Origin: F23-B02 sp963620985 | GTDB taxonomy: Bacteria; Bacillota; Clostridia; Oscillospirales; Oscillospiraceae | DNA length: 29,874 nt | NCBI GenBank assembly: GCA_963620985.1 | Contig: CAVFCI010000019.1 | Location: 1 to 29,874, forward strand | Direction: 5' to 3' | Shown here: piece after piece, positions 12,698 to 20,277 of the stretch | How positions within the stretch are numbered: the stretch's first letter is position 1 | Layout: each line of letters begins with the position of its first letter | The notes under the pieces: model-generated | Databases searched by the model: none | What the model was told of the DNA's origin: nothing | The model's input: the letters and a program-made list of their open reading frames with translations, nothing else | Translations under genes and position numbers: made by a program

Positions 12698-14239
12698 ATG
12701 GATAACAAGAACGCCGCCGTGAAGATGAGAAACATATCTAAATCCTTCGGCACGGTAAAAGCTAACGACAAGATTTGGCTCGATATATACAGAGGCGAGA
12801 TACTTGCACTTCTGGGCGAGAACGGCTCGGGCAAGACGACCCTCATGAACATGCTCTCCGGCATTTATTTTCCCGATGAGGGCGAGATATTCGTTGACGA
12901 CAAGGAGGTCGTCATACGTTCACCCAAGGACGCGCTGGATCTCGGCGTCGGCATGATCCACCAGCACTTCAAGCTCGTTGACGTGCTCACGGCGACCGAG
13001 AACATCATCCTCGGTCTCGAGGGCAAGGGCAGGCTCGATCTCAAGGCCGCGGCCAGCAGGATACGCGAGATCTGCGATGCCTACGGCTTCGATGTCGATC
13101 CCGATCAGCACATCTACGAGATGAGCGTTTCCCAGAAGCAGACCGTCGAGATCGTAAAGGTGCTCTATCGCGGCGCTGATATCCTCATCCTCGACGAGCC
13201 GACGGCGGTGCTCACCCCGCAGGAGACCGATAAGCTCTTTGCCGTTCTGCGCAATATGCGCGACGCGGGCAAGGCGATCGTTATAATAACCCATAAGATG
13301 CATGAGGTCGAGGAGCTGTCCGACCGCGTCGCAGTCCTGCGCCACGGCCAGTTCATCGGCGATATGCCCACGAAAAGCACGAATGCTCAGGAGATGACCA
13401 ACATGATGGTCGGCCATCCCGTTGAGCTCAATATAGACCGTCCCGAGCCCGTCGATCCCAAGCCGAGGATCGAGGTCAAAAACCTCACCGTGCGCAGCAT
13501 CGACGGCATCGTCAAGCTCGACGATGTGTCCTTCACCGCAAACAGCGGCGAGATACTCGGCATTGCCGGCATCTCCGGCTGCGGCCAGAAGGAGCTGCTC
13601 GAGGCCATTGCGGGACTTCAGCCGACCGAGAGCGGAAGCGTAAGCTATATAAAGGACGACGGAGAGCACGAGGAGCTCCTCGGCAAGGATCCGCTGTCGA
13701 TAGCAGAGCTCGGCGTTGTCCTCTCCTTCGTGCCCGAGGACAGGCTCGGCATGGGTCTTGTTGCCAACATGGATCTGGGCGACAACATGATGCTCCGCTC
13801 CTTCAGAAAGGGCAGGGGCATATTCACCGACAGAAAAAGTCCCCGCAAGCTCGCGGAAACTGTTGTTGACGAGCTCGAGGTAGTAACTCCCGGCATAAGC
13901 ACCCCCGTGCGCAGGCTCTCCGGCGGCAATGTCCAGAAAGTGCTCGTCGGACGTGAGATAGCCTCCGCGCCGACGGTGCTGCTCACGGCCTATGCCGTGC
14001 GCGGACTGGACATCAATTCGTCCTATACGATATACGACCTTATAAACCGCCAGAAGCAGAAGGGCGTCGCCGTCATTTACGTCGGCGAGGATCTTGACGT
14101 GCTGCTTGAGCTGTGCGACAGGATACTGGTGCTGTGCGGCGGCAAGGTCAGCGGTATAGTTCCGGGCAGGGGCGCTAAGAAGCGCGAGGTCGGCATGATG
14201 ATGACTAAGCTGGGAGGCGAGAAGGCTGATGAAGAATAA
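12698..14239 (+). CDS. Nucleoside ABC transporter ATPase with tandem ATP-binding domains
   Basis: This 513-residue protein has two fused ATP-binding domains of the sugar/nucleoside (RbsA/YufO) class. Domain 1 has Walker A GENGSGKTT (40-48), a diverged signature MSVSQKQ and Walker B ILILDEPTA (162-170). Domain 2 has a degenerate Walker A GISGCGQKEL (291-300), signature LSGGN (408-412), and VLLTAYAVRGLD (427-438) where relatives usually read LLIAAQPTRGLD. The second site is thus probably catalytically impaired, though asymmetric sites are common in this class. The start at 12698 follows GGGAGTG; the open frame from 12641 is upstream extension. The stop overlaps the next permease start by 11 bases. 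Confidence 0.9.
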   Translation: MDNKNAAVKMRNISKSFGTVKANDKIWLDIYRGEILALLGENGSGKTTLMNMLSGIYFPDEGEIFVDDKEVVIRSPKDALDLGVGMIHQHFKLVDVLTATENIILGLEGKGRLDLKAAASRIREICDAYGFDVDPDQHIYEMSVSQKQTVEIVKVLYRGADILILDEPTAVLTPQETDKLFAVLRNMRDAGKAIVIITHKMHEVEELSDRVAVLRHGQFIGDMPTKSTNAQEMTNMMVGHPVELNIDRPEPVDPKPRIEVKNLTVRSIDGIVKLDDVSFTANSGEILGIAGISGCGQKELLEAIAGLQPTESGSVSYIKDDGEHEELLGKDPLSIAELGVVLSFVPEDRLGMGLVANMDLGDNMMLRSFRKGRGIFTDRKSPRKLAETVVDELEVVTPGISTPVRRLSGGNVQKVLVGREIASAPTVLLTAYAVRGLDINSSYTIYDLINRQKQKGVAVIYVGEDLDVLLELCDRILVLCGGKVSGIVPGRGAKKREVGMMMTKLGGEKADEE

Positions 14240-15341
14240 TAACAGAGAGCCGCTGCTGCATATAGTAAAGCGCGGTGCGCTGCCCGGCTGGAAGGCCTGG
14301 TGCATACGCCTTCTGGCGATAGCTGCTGCGCTCATCGTCTGCGCGATAGTCACCATGACCGTGACCGGCGAGGATCCCATTCAGGTCTACGCGACCATGA
14401 TAAACAGCTCCTTCGGCAGTGAGCGCAAGGTTTGGATACTCGCGCAGAACACGGCAATGCTGCTGGGCGTATCGCTCGCGGTCACTCCGGCGTTTAAAAT
14501 GAAGTTCTGGAACATCGGCGGCGAGGGTCAGATACTCGCAGGCTGCCTTGCGGCGGCTGCATGCATGATATGCCTTGCCGACAAGCTCCCGAACGGCGCG
14601 CTCATCGCGGTGAGCGCCGCGGCGAGCATAGCCGCCGGCGCGGTCTGGGGCGGCATACCTGCATTTTTCAAGGCAAAGTGGAACACCAACGAGACGCTGT
14701 TCACCCTGATGATGAACTACGTTGCAACTCAGCTCGTTGCGTTCTTCGTCATCATCTGGGAGGTTCCCAAGGGCGCAGGTCAGATAGGCATCATCAACCA
14801 GAGCACCCAGCTCGGCTGGCTCCCACAGATCGGCGGCAATAAGTACATGCTCAACGTTATAGTGATCCTCGTGCTGACCGTTCTCGTACACATTTATCTC
14901 AGCTACTCCAAGCACGGTTATGAGCTCACCGTTGTCGGCGAGAGCGAGCGCACCGCCCGCTACGTTGGCATCAAGGTCGATAGAGTCATCATCCGCACGA
15001 TGCTGCTGTCGGGTGCTATCTGCGGTGTCGTCGGCTTCCTGCTCGTGTGCGGCACGGATCACACGCTGTCAACCACCCTCTCCGGCGGACGCGGCTTCAC
15101 GGCGGTCATGGTCTCGTGGCTTGCAAAGTTCAATCCCATCGTCATGATCTTTGCCAGCATGCTGCTGGCCTTCCTCGACAAGGGCGCGAGCGCGATATCC
15201 ACGAACTTCGGTCTGAACCACTCGTTCTCGGATATCCTCACCGGCATAATACTGTTCTTCATCATCGGCTGCGAGTTCTTCATAAGCTACAGGATAAGCT
15301 TCCGCAGGGCGGCAGGAAAGGAGAGTGCGGAAAATGTTTGA
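14229..15341 (+). CDS. Nucleoside ABC transporter permease 1 (BPD_transp_2 family)
   Basis: This 370-residue inner-membrane permease has about nine to ten hydrophobic segments starting near residue 25. The sequence around FWNIGGEGQILAGC (about 92-105) and the later YELTVVGESERTARYVGI loop are characteristic of branched-chain/ribose/nucleoside permeases of the BMP-associated type (YufP-like). The loop probably contacts the ATPase. It overlaps the ATPase gene by 11 bases at its start and the second permease gene by 8 bases at its end, so all three are co-translated. It should pair with the next gene product as a heterodimer. Confidence 0.88.
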   Translation: MKNNNREPLLHIVKRGALPGWKAWCIRLLAIAAALIVCAIVTMTVTGEDPIQVYATMINSSFGSERKVWILAQNTAMLLGVSLAVTPAFKMKFWNIGGEGQILAGCLAAAACMICLADKLPNGALIAVSAAASIAAGAVWGGIPAFFKAKWNTNETLFTLMMNYVATQLVAFFVIIWEVPKGAGQIGIINQSTQLGWLPQIGGNKYMLNVIVILVLTVLVHIYLSYSKHGYELTVVGESERTARYVGIKVDRVIIRTMLLSGAICGVVGFLLVCGTDHTLSTTLSGGRGFTAVMVSWLAKFNPIVMIFASMLLAFLDKGASAISTNFGLNHSFSDILTGIILFFIIGCEFFISYRISFRRAAGKESAENV

Positions 15342-16320
15342 TATAGTATCCTTCTTCCCCCGTGCGGTAATGCAGGGTGTGCCTCTTCTCTTCGGCGGCA
15401 CGGGCGAGATCATAACCGAAAAATCCGGCAACCTCAACCTCGGCATCCCGGGCATCATGTATGTCGGCGGCATCTGCGGCGTTATCGGCGCGTTCCTGTA
15501 CGAGCAGTCGGCTGCCGAGCTCAACAGCTTTCTTGCGATATTCATCCCCGTCATGTCCTGCCTGCTCGGCTCGCTGCTGATGGGACTTCTGTACTGCTTC
15601 CTGACAGTTACGCTCAGAGCCAATCAGAACGTCACCGGCCTTGCAATGACAACCTTCGGCATCGGCATCGGCAACTTCTTCGGCGGCTCGCTGATAAAGC
15701 TCACAAGCGCCGAGGTCCCGTCGATCGCGCTGTCGGCAACGAGCAAGGTTTTCAGCCGCTCGCTGCCCTTCGCAGATGATCTCGGCTGGTTCGGCAAGAT
15801 GTTTTTAAGCTACGGCTTTCTTGCATACGCGGCGGTCATCATCGCCGTCATAACGGCCTACGTCATCAAAAAGACCCGCGTCGGCCTTAATCTGCGCGCC
15901 GTCGGCGAGAGCCCCGCGACTGCGGATGCCGCCGGCATAAACGTCAACCGCTATAAGTATATCGCCACCTGCGTCGGCAGCATGATCGCCGGTCTCGGCG
16001 GCCTGTACTACGTCATGGACTACGCCTGCGGCGTGTGGTCAAACGATGCCTTCGGCGACCGCGGCTGGCTTGCCATAGCGCTGGTCATCTTCTCCGTGTG
16101 GAGGCCGAATCTTGCGATCATCGCGTCGATACTCTTCGGCGGCCTGTATATCGTTTATCTCTACATTCCGGCCGGAACGCAGCTTTACATGATGGAGCTG
16201 TACAAGATGCTTCCGTACCTTGTCACCATCATCGTGCTCGTGATCGTGTCCATGCGCAAAAAGCGCGAGAACGAGCCCCCCGCGTCCCTGGGCCTGGCAT
16301 ATTTCAGGGAAGACCGATAG
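15334..16320 (+). CDS. Nucleoside ABC transporter permease 2 (BPD_transp_2 family)
   Basis: This 328-residue second permease of the BMP-type importer is YufQ-like, with about eight to nine hydrophobic segments. EKSGNLNLGIPGIMYVGG near residues 29-46 corresponds to the family motif EKSG-x-LN-x-G. KTRVGLNLRAVGESPATADAAGI is the probable ATPase-contact loop. The ATG at 15334 lies ten bases after AAAGGAG; an in-frame GTG at 15325 is too close to that site. It is the last gene of the guanine-riboswitch operon and is followed 13 bases later by a strong terminator. Confidence 0.88.
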   Translation: MFDIVSFFPRAVMQGVPLLFGGTGEIITEKSGNLNLGIPGIMYVGGICGVIGAFLYEQSAAELNSFLAIFIPVMSCLLGSLLMGLLYCFLTVTLRANQNVTGLAMTTFGIGIGNFFGGSLIKLTSAEVPSIALSATSKVFSRSLPFADDLGWFGKMFLSYGFLAYAAVIIAVITAYVIKKTRVGLNLRAVGESPATADAAGINVNRYKYIATCVGSMIAGLGGLYYVMDYACGVWSNDAFGDRGWLAIALVIFSVWRPNLAIIASILFGGLYIVYLYIPAGTQLYMMELYKMLPYLVTIIVLVIVSMRKKRENEPPASLGLAYFREDR

Positions 16321-16332
16321 AATATATGAATC

Positions 16333-16366
16333 AAAGCTCCGCAGTGTGTTCTGCGGAGCTTTTTTC
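16333..16366. terminator. Terminator between the importer operon and ruvX
   Basis: AAAGCTCCGCAG and CTGCGGAGCTTT pair perfectly over 12 bases around TGTGTT, followed by a run of T's on the plus strand. On the minus strand it lies just past the ruvX stop codon, so it may act in both directions. Confidence 0.88.
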
Positions 16367-16369
16367 TAT

Positions 16370-16777
16370 TCATAACGTCCCGAGGTAGCCCTCGAGGATG
16401 AGGCTTGCCGCGACCGCGTCAACGGTCCCGCGGTGCTTTTTTTCTTTTTTGCCGTTTGCGTGGAGTATCGCGTGCGCCTCGACGCTGCTGCGGCGCTCGT
16501 CCCACATGACGACGGGGATATCGGTCCTGCCAGCAAGGAGCGCGGCAAACTCGCGGCATTTTTCCGCCCGCGCACCCTCAGAGCCGTCCATGTTCTTCGG
16601 AAGCCCCAGCACGAAGCGCTCAACTCCGCGCGCCTTGGCCTCGCGGACTATCTCGTCAGCCAGCGCGCCGGTATCCCACTGATTGACCGTCCACGCCTCG
16701 CCGACGAGGATATTCATCGCATCCGAGACTGCCAGCCCCGTGCGCGCATCGCCGTAATCTATGCCCATTATCCGCAT
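16370..16777 (-). CDS. ruvX: Holliday junction resolvase-like YqgF/RuvX
   Basis: This 135-residue RNase H-fold protein is of the YqgF family, implicated in pre-16S rRNA 5' end processing and annotated as a putative Holliday junction resolvase. The opening MGIDYGDARTGLAVSD, then FVLGLPKNMDGSEG, VVMWDERRSSVEA and the C-terminal VDAVAASLILEGYL contain the conserved acidic residues of the active site (D7, the E of WDERRSS and the D of VDAVAA). A GAGGTGAGG site precedes it; the ATG three codons further in, at 16768, is an alternative start. It lies 9 bases after folC and is the last gene of the minus-strand operon. Confidence 0.92.
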   Translation of the reverse strand: MRIMGIDYGDARTGLAVSDAMNILVGEAWTVNQWDTGALADEIVREAKARGVERFVLGLPKNMDGSEGARAEKCREFAALLAGRTDIPVVMWDERRSSVEAHAILHANGKKEKKHRGTVDAVAASLILEGYLGTL

Positions 16778-16786
16778 ATCCTCACC

Positions 16787-18058
16787 TCATTTCAAGCCGA
16801 AGCAGGCGCGTATCTGCCCGCAGATGTAAAGCGAGCCGAAGGCGCAGACCATCGCGCCCCGCTCCTGCGCGATGTCGCGTGCAAGAGAAACGCCGTCCTC
16901 GATGCTGCCGGCAGTGCAGACCTCGCGCCCGCTGTCCTCGAAGAGGGCGGCAAGCTCCGCCGCAGGGAGCGCGCGCTCGGACTCCGGCGTCACGCACACG
17001 CAGGCGTCAAACAGCGGCTTGAGCGTCTCGGCTATCGCCTTGTAATCCTTATCTCTCAGGACTCCGACGAGAGCGACGCGCTTTGAGTCGGGGAAATAGT
17101 GCTCAAGACAGTCGCGCAGAGCAGCCGCGCACTGCGGATTGTGCCCTCCGTCGAGCACGAACCACGGCTCCTCGGCATGCAGTACCTCAAATCTTGCGGG
17201 CCAGGCGACGGAGTAGAGCCCCGCCTCGACCGCGTCATCGCCGATATCCCAGCCCTGTCTGCGCAGAACGGATACGGTCTCCAGCACGGTCGCCGCGTTG
17301 CGTCGCTGATGCTCGCCCAGAAGCGGTATCGCGTAGCTTGCGCCGCCGTAGGAGAACACCTGTCCGTCTATAGAGTCAAATTCAAGGCGGATATCCTCAA
17401 AATCGGGGACATACAGCTCGGCGCTCATCTCACGGCAGACCTCGCGCACGAGCTCCATCGTCTCGCCGTACTGCTGATACATGACGACCGCCGCACCGTA
17501 TTTTATTATACCGGCCTTTTCGTATGCTATCTCCGACACAGTGCCGCCGAGCACTGCCGTGTGGTCAAGGCCGATGTTGGCGATGACGCAGCACTCGGGG
17601 CAGGGTATGACGTTGGTCGCATCGTATCTTCCGCCGAGGCCGACCTCCAGAATGACGATATCGCAGCCGGAGTCGGCAAACCAGCGCAGAGCGGCGGCGG
17701 TCATCATCTCAAACTCCGTCGGGTGATCGTCCATCGCGTCGGCATGACGCTGCAGCTCCGTCACGATGCCTGCAAGCATCGCATCCTCGATCTCCCTGCC
17801 GTTTATCTGCATGCGCTCGTTGAAGCGGCGCAGGTACGGCGAGGTGTAAAGCCCTGTTTTGAAGCCCGCTCTGCGCATGACGGAGGCGAGCATAGCGCAG
17901 ATGCTGCCCTTGCCGTTGGTTCCGGCGACGTGGACAAATTTGAGCTCCGACTGCGGGTTTCCCATCCGCGCAAGAAGCTCCGATATGCGCTCAAGTCCGA
18001 GGCGCGAGCCTCTCCACGAGGTGCCGTTTATATACTCCAATGCCTGTTTGTAATCCAT
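16787..18058 (-). CDS. folC: Folylpolyglutamate synthase / dihydrofolate synthase
   Basis: This 423-residue Mur-ligase-fold cytoplasmic enzyme adds glutamate to folates and, in bifunctional members, to dihydropteroate. The P-loop GTNGKGS is at 46-52, followed by KTGLYTSPYLRRFNERMQING, the metal-binding EVGLGGRYDATNVI segment and the second-domain LDGGHNPQCAAAL. Length is standard. The start at 18058 follows GAAGG and gives MDYKQALEYI, the usual family start; the frame is open 15 codons further upstream without support. It begins 10 bases after the alpha/beta hydrolase gene and precedes ruvX, all in one operon. No other folate gene is in the window, so whether it is bifunctional cannot be judged. 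Confidence 0.93.
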   Translation of the reverse strand: MDYKQALEYINGTSWRGSRLGLERISELLARMGNPQSELKFVHVAGTNGKGSICAMLASVMRRAGFKTGLYTSPYLRRFNERMQINGREIEDAMLAGIVTELQRHADAMDDHPTEFEMMTAAALRWFADSGCDIVILEVGLGGRYDATNVIPCPECCVIANIGLDHTAVLGGTVSEIAYEKAGIIKYGAAVVMYQQYGETMELVREVCREMSAELYVPDFEDIRLEFDSIDGQVFSYGGASYAIPLLGEHQRRNAATVLETVSVLRRQGWDIGDDAVEAGLYSVAWPARFEVLHAEEPWFVLDGGHNPQCAAALRDCLEHYFPDSKRVALVGVLRDKDYKAIAETLKPLFDACVCVTPESERALPAAELAALFEDSGREVCTAGSIEDGVSLARDIAQERGAMVCAFGSLYICGQIRACFGLK

Positions 18059-18068
18059 GTTCAGACCT

Positions 18069-18971
18069 TCATCCAATAATATATTTTGCAATAAAAGCGT
18101 CAAGCTTTGCCGCGTATGCAGCGCCGTTTTTAAACATCGTCTCTATGTGCCGCGCCTCTCCCGTGAAGAGATAGTCCTTATCGCCGGAGCAGGCCGCGTA
18201 TGCCTGCGGTGCGTTTTCAAAGGGGACGGTAGGATCGTCCGTGCCGTGCACGAACAGCATGGGACACGCGGCCTCGGTAAGCTCCGGCAGAACGTTTGTA
18301 TCGCAAAGCTCATAGCCCGCGATGTGCCTGTTGAGCCCTTCGATGAGCCCGTATGCCGCCCCAAGCTGCGAGCGCAGTATCGGACGGGCATCGACAAAGC
18401 CGCTGTCCTCGACGATAAACCTCACCGTGTCGGGGACGGAGGAGCTCATTTTCATGACCGCAGCCCCGCCGAGCGAGAAGCCGTGCAGCACAACCTGAAT
18501 GTCGCTGCCGAACCTATCCTCCAGAAAGCTGAGCCAGCTCAGGCAGTCGCGACTTTCAAAAACGCCGTAGCCGAACCAGCTGCCGCCGGAGAGGCCGGAG
18601 GCGGTGTTGTCTGGGCAGAAGATATCAAAGCCGCGGCTGAAATAATATTCGCGCACCATTCCGGCGGTCTCCGCGTGCTCGGAGTGATAGCCGTGGACGA
18701 TGAAGGCTATCCTTTTGCTGAATTTTTTGCCGCAGGGGAAGTAAAAGCCCTGCAGGCTCTCGCCGCGCTCGGAGCGTATCGTGTAGCAAAGGTGTACGCT
18801 GCTTTCAAGCTCCAGCGCTCTCCCGTCGCGCCAAAGGTAGTATTCCGCCCCGTGCATTTTCTTATCCAGCAGCGCTGCCATCAGCGGAGGACGGCGGCGC
18901 GCGAAGATGTATCTGTAAACATCCCACAGGGCAAGCGGCGGTATGGCCGCAAGCAGATATTTTTTCTTCAT
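18069..18971 (-). CDS. Membrane-anchored alpha/beta hydrolase
   Basis: This 300-residue serine hydrolase has one N-terminal hydrophobic segment (about 5-23), so it is probably membrane-anchored or exported. The nucleophile elbow is HGFSLGG with S166; the acid is in HGTDD (245-246) and the likely base is H275. The oxyanion-region IVHGYHSEH (91-99) is also typical. It resembles the broad prolyl-oligopeptidase-like/BAAT-like esterase group common in Firmicutes. Substrate is unknown; acyl esters or small peptides are possible. It begins one base after the stop of the amino acid permease gene (TGA-C-ATG), so the two are tightly coupled, and folC follows after 10 bases. Confidence 0.8.
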   Translation of the reverse strand: MKKKYLLAAIPPLALWDVYRYIFARRRPPLMAALLDKKMHGAEYYLWRDGRALELESSVHLCYTIRSERGESLQGFYFPCGKKFSKRIAFIVHGYHSEHAETAGMVREYYFSRGFDIFCPDNTASGLSGGSWFGYGVFESRDCLSWLSFLEDRFGSDIQVVLHGFSLGGAAVMKMSSSVPDTVRFIVEDSGFVDARPILRSQLGAAYGLIEGLNRHIAGYELCDTNVLPELTEAACPMLFVHGTDDPTVPFENAPQAYAACSGDKDYLFTGEARHIETMFKNGAAYAAKLDAFIAKYIIG

Positions 18972-18972
18972 G

Positions 18973-20130
18973 TCAGTTCACCGGCAGCACTGCGCCTACG
19001 CTCGACAGCAGCGAAAAGGCTATAACGAGTATCTGGAACGGCAGCGTGCCGAACCTCCCGCAGATCGGAGACGCGCCTGTGCGCCTGCGCGAGCGGTTGT
19101 AGGCAATGATTATGCCGATGCCGGTCACTACCTGAATGATGCTCGCAAAGCGCGTGAAGCCGACAAAGCTGCTCACGCCGAACAGCGCCAGCACCAGACA
19201 GGGCAGGGAGGCCAGAAGCCAGCAGAGGTTTTTGCTCCAGCCGGTCTGCTCGCCGACGATATCGCGCAGGTTAAGGGTATTCGCCCAGAACGAGGTAGCA
19301 AGCGCCAGCAGCGTGAATATATAGCCGATTATTGCGACCCAGCCGCCGAGATGACGCGAAAGATCGACCAGCGCACCGTCCTCGGAGATGTCCGAGCCCG
19401 CGCCGAGCAGCGTCATGAGCGTTATGATGAAGATGAGCGCAAGATTTATGCCGAGCCCCGTAGCAATGGCAGCGCGGATGCGCCCAGCGTCGCCGCCCAG
19501 ACCCTTAACGACCTGCGGCGTGCTCATGACAGCCGACAGCGAGAACGACACCATGCCGAACAGCGCCAGCGCGTTGTTAAAGCCCTGCCAGCCTTCGGGG
19601 AGGGGGCTTAAATCGCGCAGAAGCGTTGCCGCAAGCAGAATGCCGACAACGCCGACCATGAGAAGCACGGATATCTTTTCGCATATGCCCACGAGCTTCA
19701 TGCCGACGAACACAACGCCCGCACCCAGCGCGTAGAATATCAGCATACCGGCGATATCCGGCAGGCCGAACCAGCTTCTGAACACCGCCGCCGCGCCGGT
19801 CAGGAACGCGCTGACGTTCACAATGACCGAAACGCCCAGCAGAATAAAGGCCGTCCATGTGAAAAAGGTCTTGACCCTGCCGGAGAAAAGCTCCGCATCA
19901 AAGCATTTGACAAACTGTGCGCCGCTGTTGTTAAGGCTCAGCTCCGCGATGAGAAAATGCAGAATGAGCGCCACCGCGTAGCCGATAAGCAGAATGAGCA
20001 GGGTCTCGCGGAAGCTGTTGTGCGCCGCGAGGTACGGAACGGACAGTATGCCCGCGCCCACGCCGTGCCCGACGATTATGCTCGCGGCCTCCATGAAGGT
20101 GAGCTCGCTCTCGCCCTTTATTTTTTCCAT
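18973..20130 (-). CDS. Amino acid permease-like membrane protein (AAT/APC superfamily)
   Basis: This 385-residue protein has about eleven membrane segments. The N-terminal FMEAASIIVGHGVGAGILSVPYLAA, with a glycine-rich break in helix 1, is characteristic of the amino acid/auxin permease and aromatic amino acid permease (HAAAP) group of the APC superfamily. SLSAVMSTPQVVKGLG in the middle is also permease-like. It probably imports an amino acid with H+ or Na+; specificity is not readable. GGAGGT precedes the ATG. It is the first gene of the operon with hydrolase, folC and ruvX. Confidence 0.75.
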   Translation of the reverse strand: MEKIKGESELTFMEAASIIVGHGVGAGILSVPYLAAHNSFRETLLILLIGYAVALILHFLIAELSLNNSGAQFVKCFDAELFSGRVKTFFTWTAFILLGVSVIVNVSAFLTGAAAVFRSWFGLPDIAGMLIFYALGAGVVFVGMKLVGICEKISVLLMVGVVGILLAATLLRDLSPLPEGWQGFNNALALFGMVSFSLSAVMSTPQVVKGLGGDAGRIRAAIATGLGINLALIFIITLMTLLGAGSDISEDGALVDLSRHLGGWVAIIGYIFTLLALATSFWANTLNLRDIVGEQTGWSKNLCWLLASLPCLVLALFGVSSFVGFTRFASIIQVVTGIGIIIAYNRSRRRTGASPICGRFGTLPFQILVIAFSLLSSVGAVLPVN

Positions 20131-20163
20131 GTATCTGACCTCCGTCAGCGATAATTTTTCACC

Positions 20164-20192
20164 ATTTTACCACAGCGTGTCCTGCATTACAA
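20164..20192 (-). promoter_or_regulatory. Promoter of the permease-hydrolase-folC-ruvX operon
   Basis: On the minus strand, TTGTAA (20187-20192) and TAAAAT (20164-20169) are separated by 17 bases. The predicted start is near 20157, about 27 bases before the ATG. Confidence 0.55.
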
Positions 20193-20229
20193 TAGGCACG
20201 ATTTCGCGTTATGTAAACCTATGATGATA

Positions 20230-20264
20230 AAAAATGACGAACCGAATTGCGGTCCGTCATTTTT
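20230..20264 (-). terminator. Terminator of the GH2 glycosidase gene
   Basis: AAAAATGACG (20230-20239) pairs with CGTCATTTTT (20255-20264), with an inner ACCG/CGGT stem. On the minus strand the stem runs into a T run, and it lies 13 bases past the stop codon at 20278. Confidence 0.85.
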
Positions 20265-20277
20265 GTATATGGCATCA

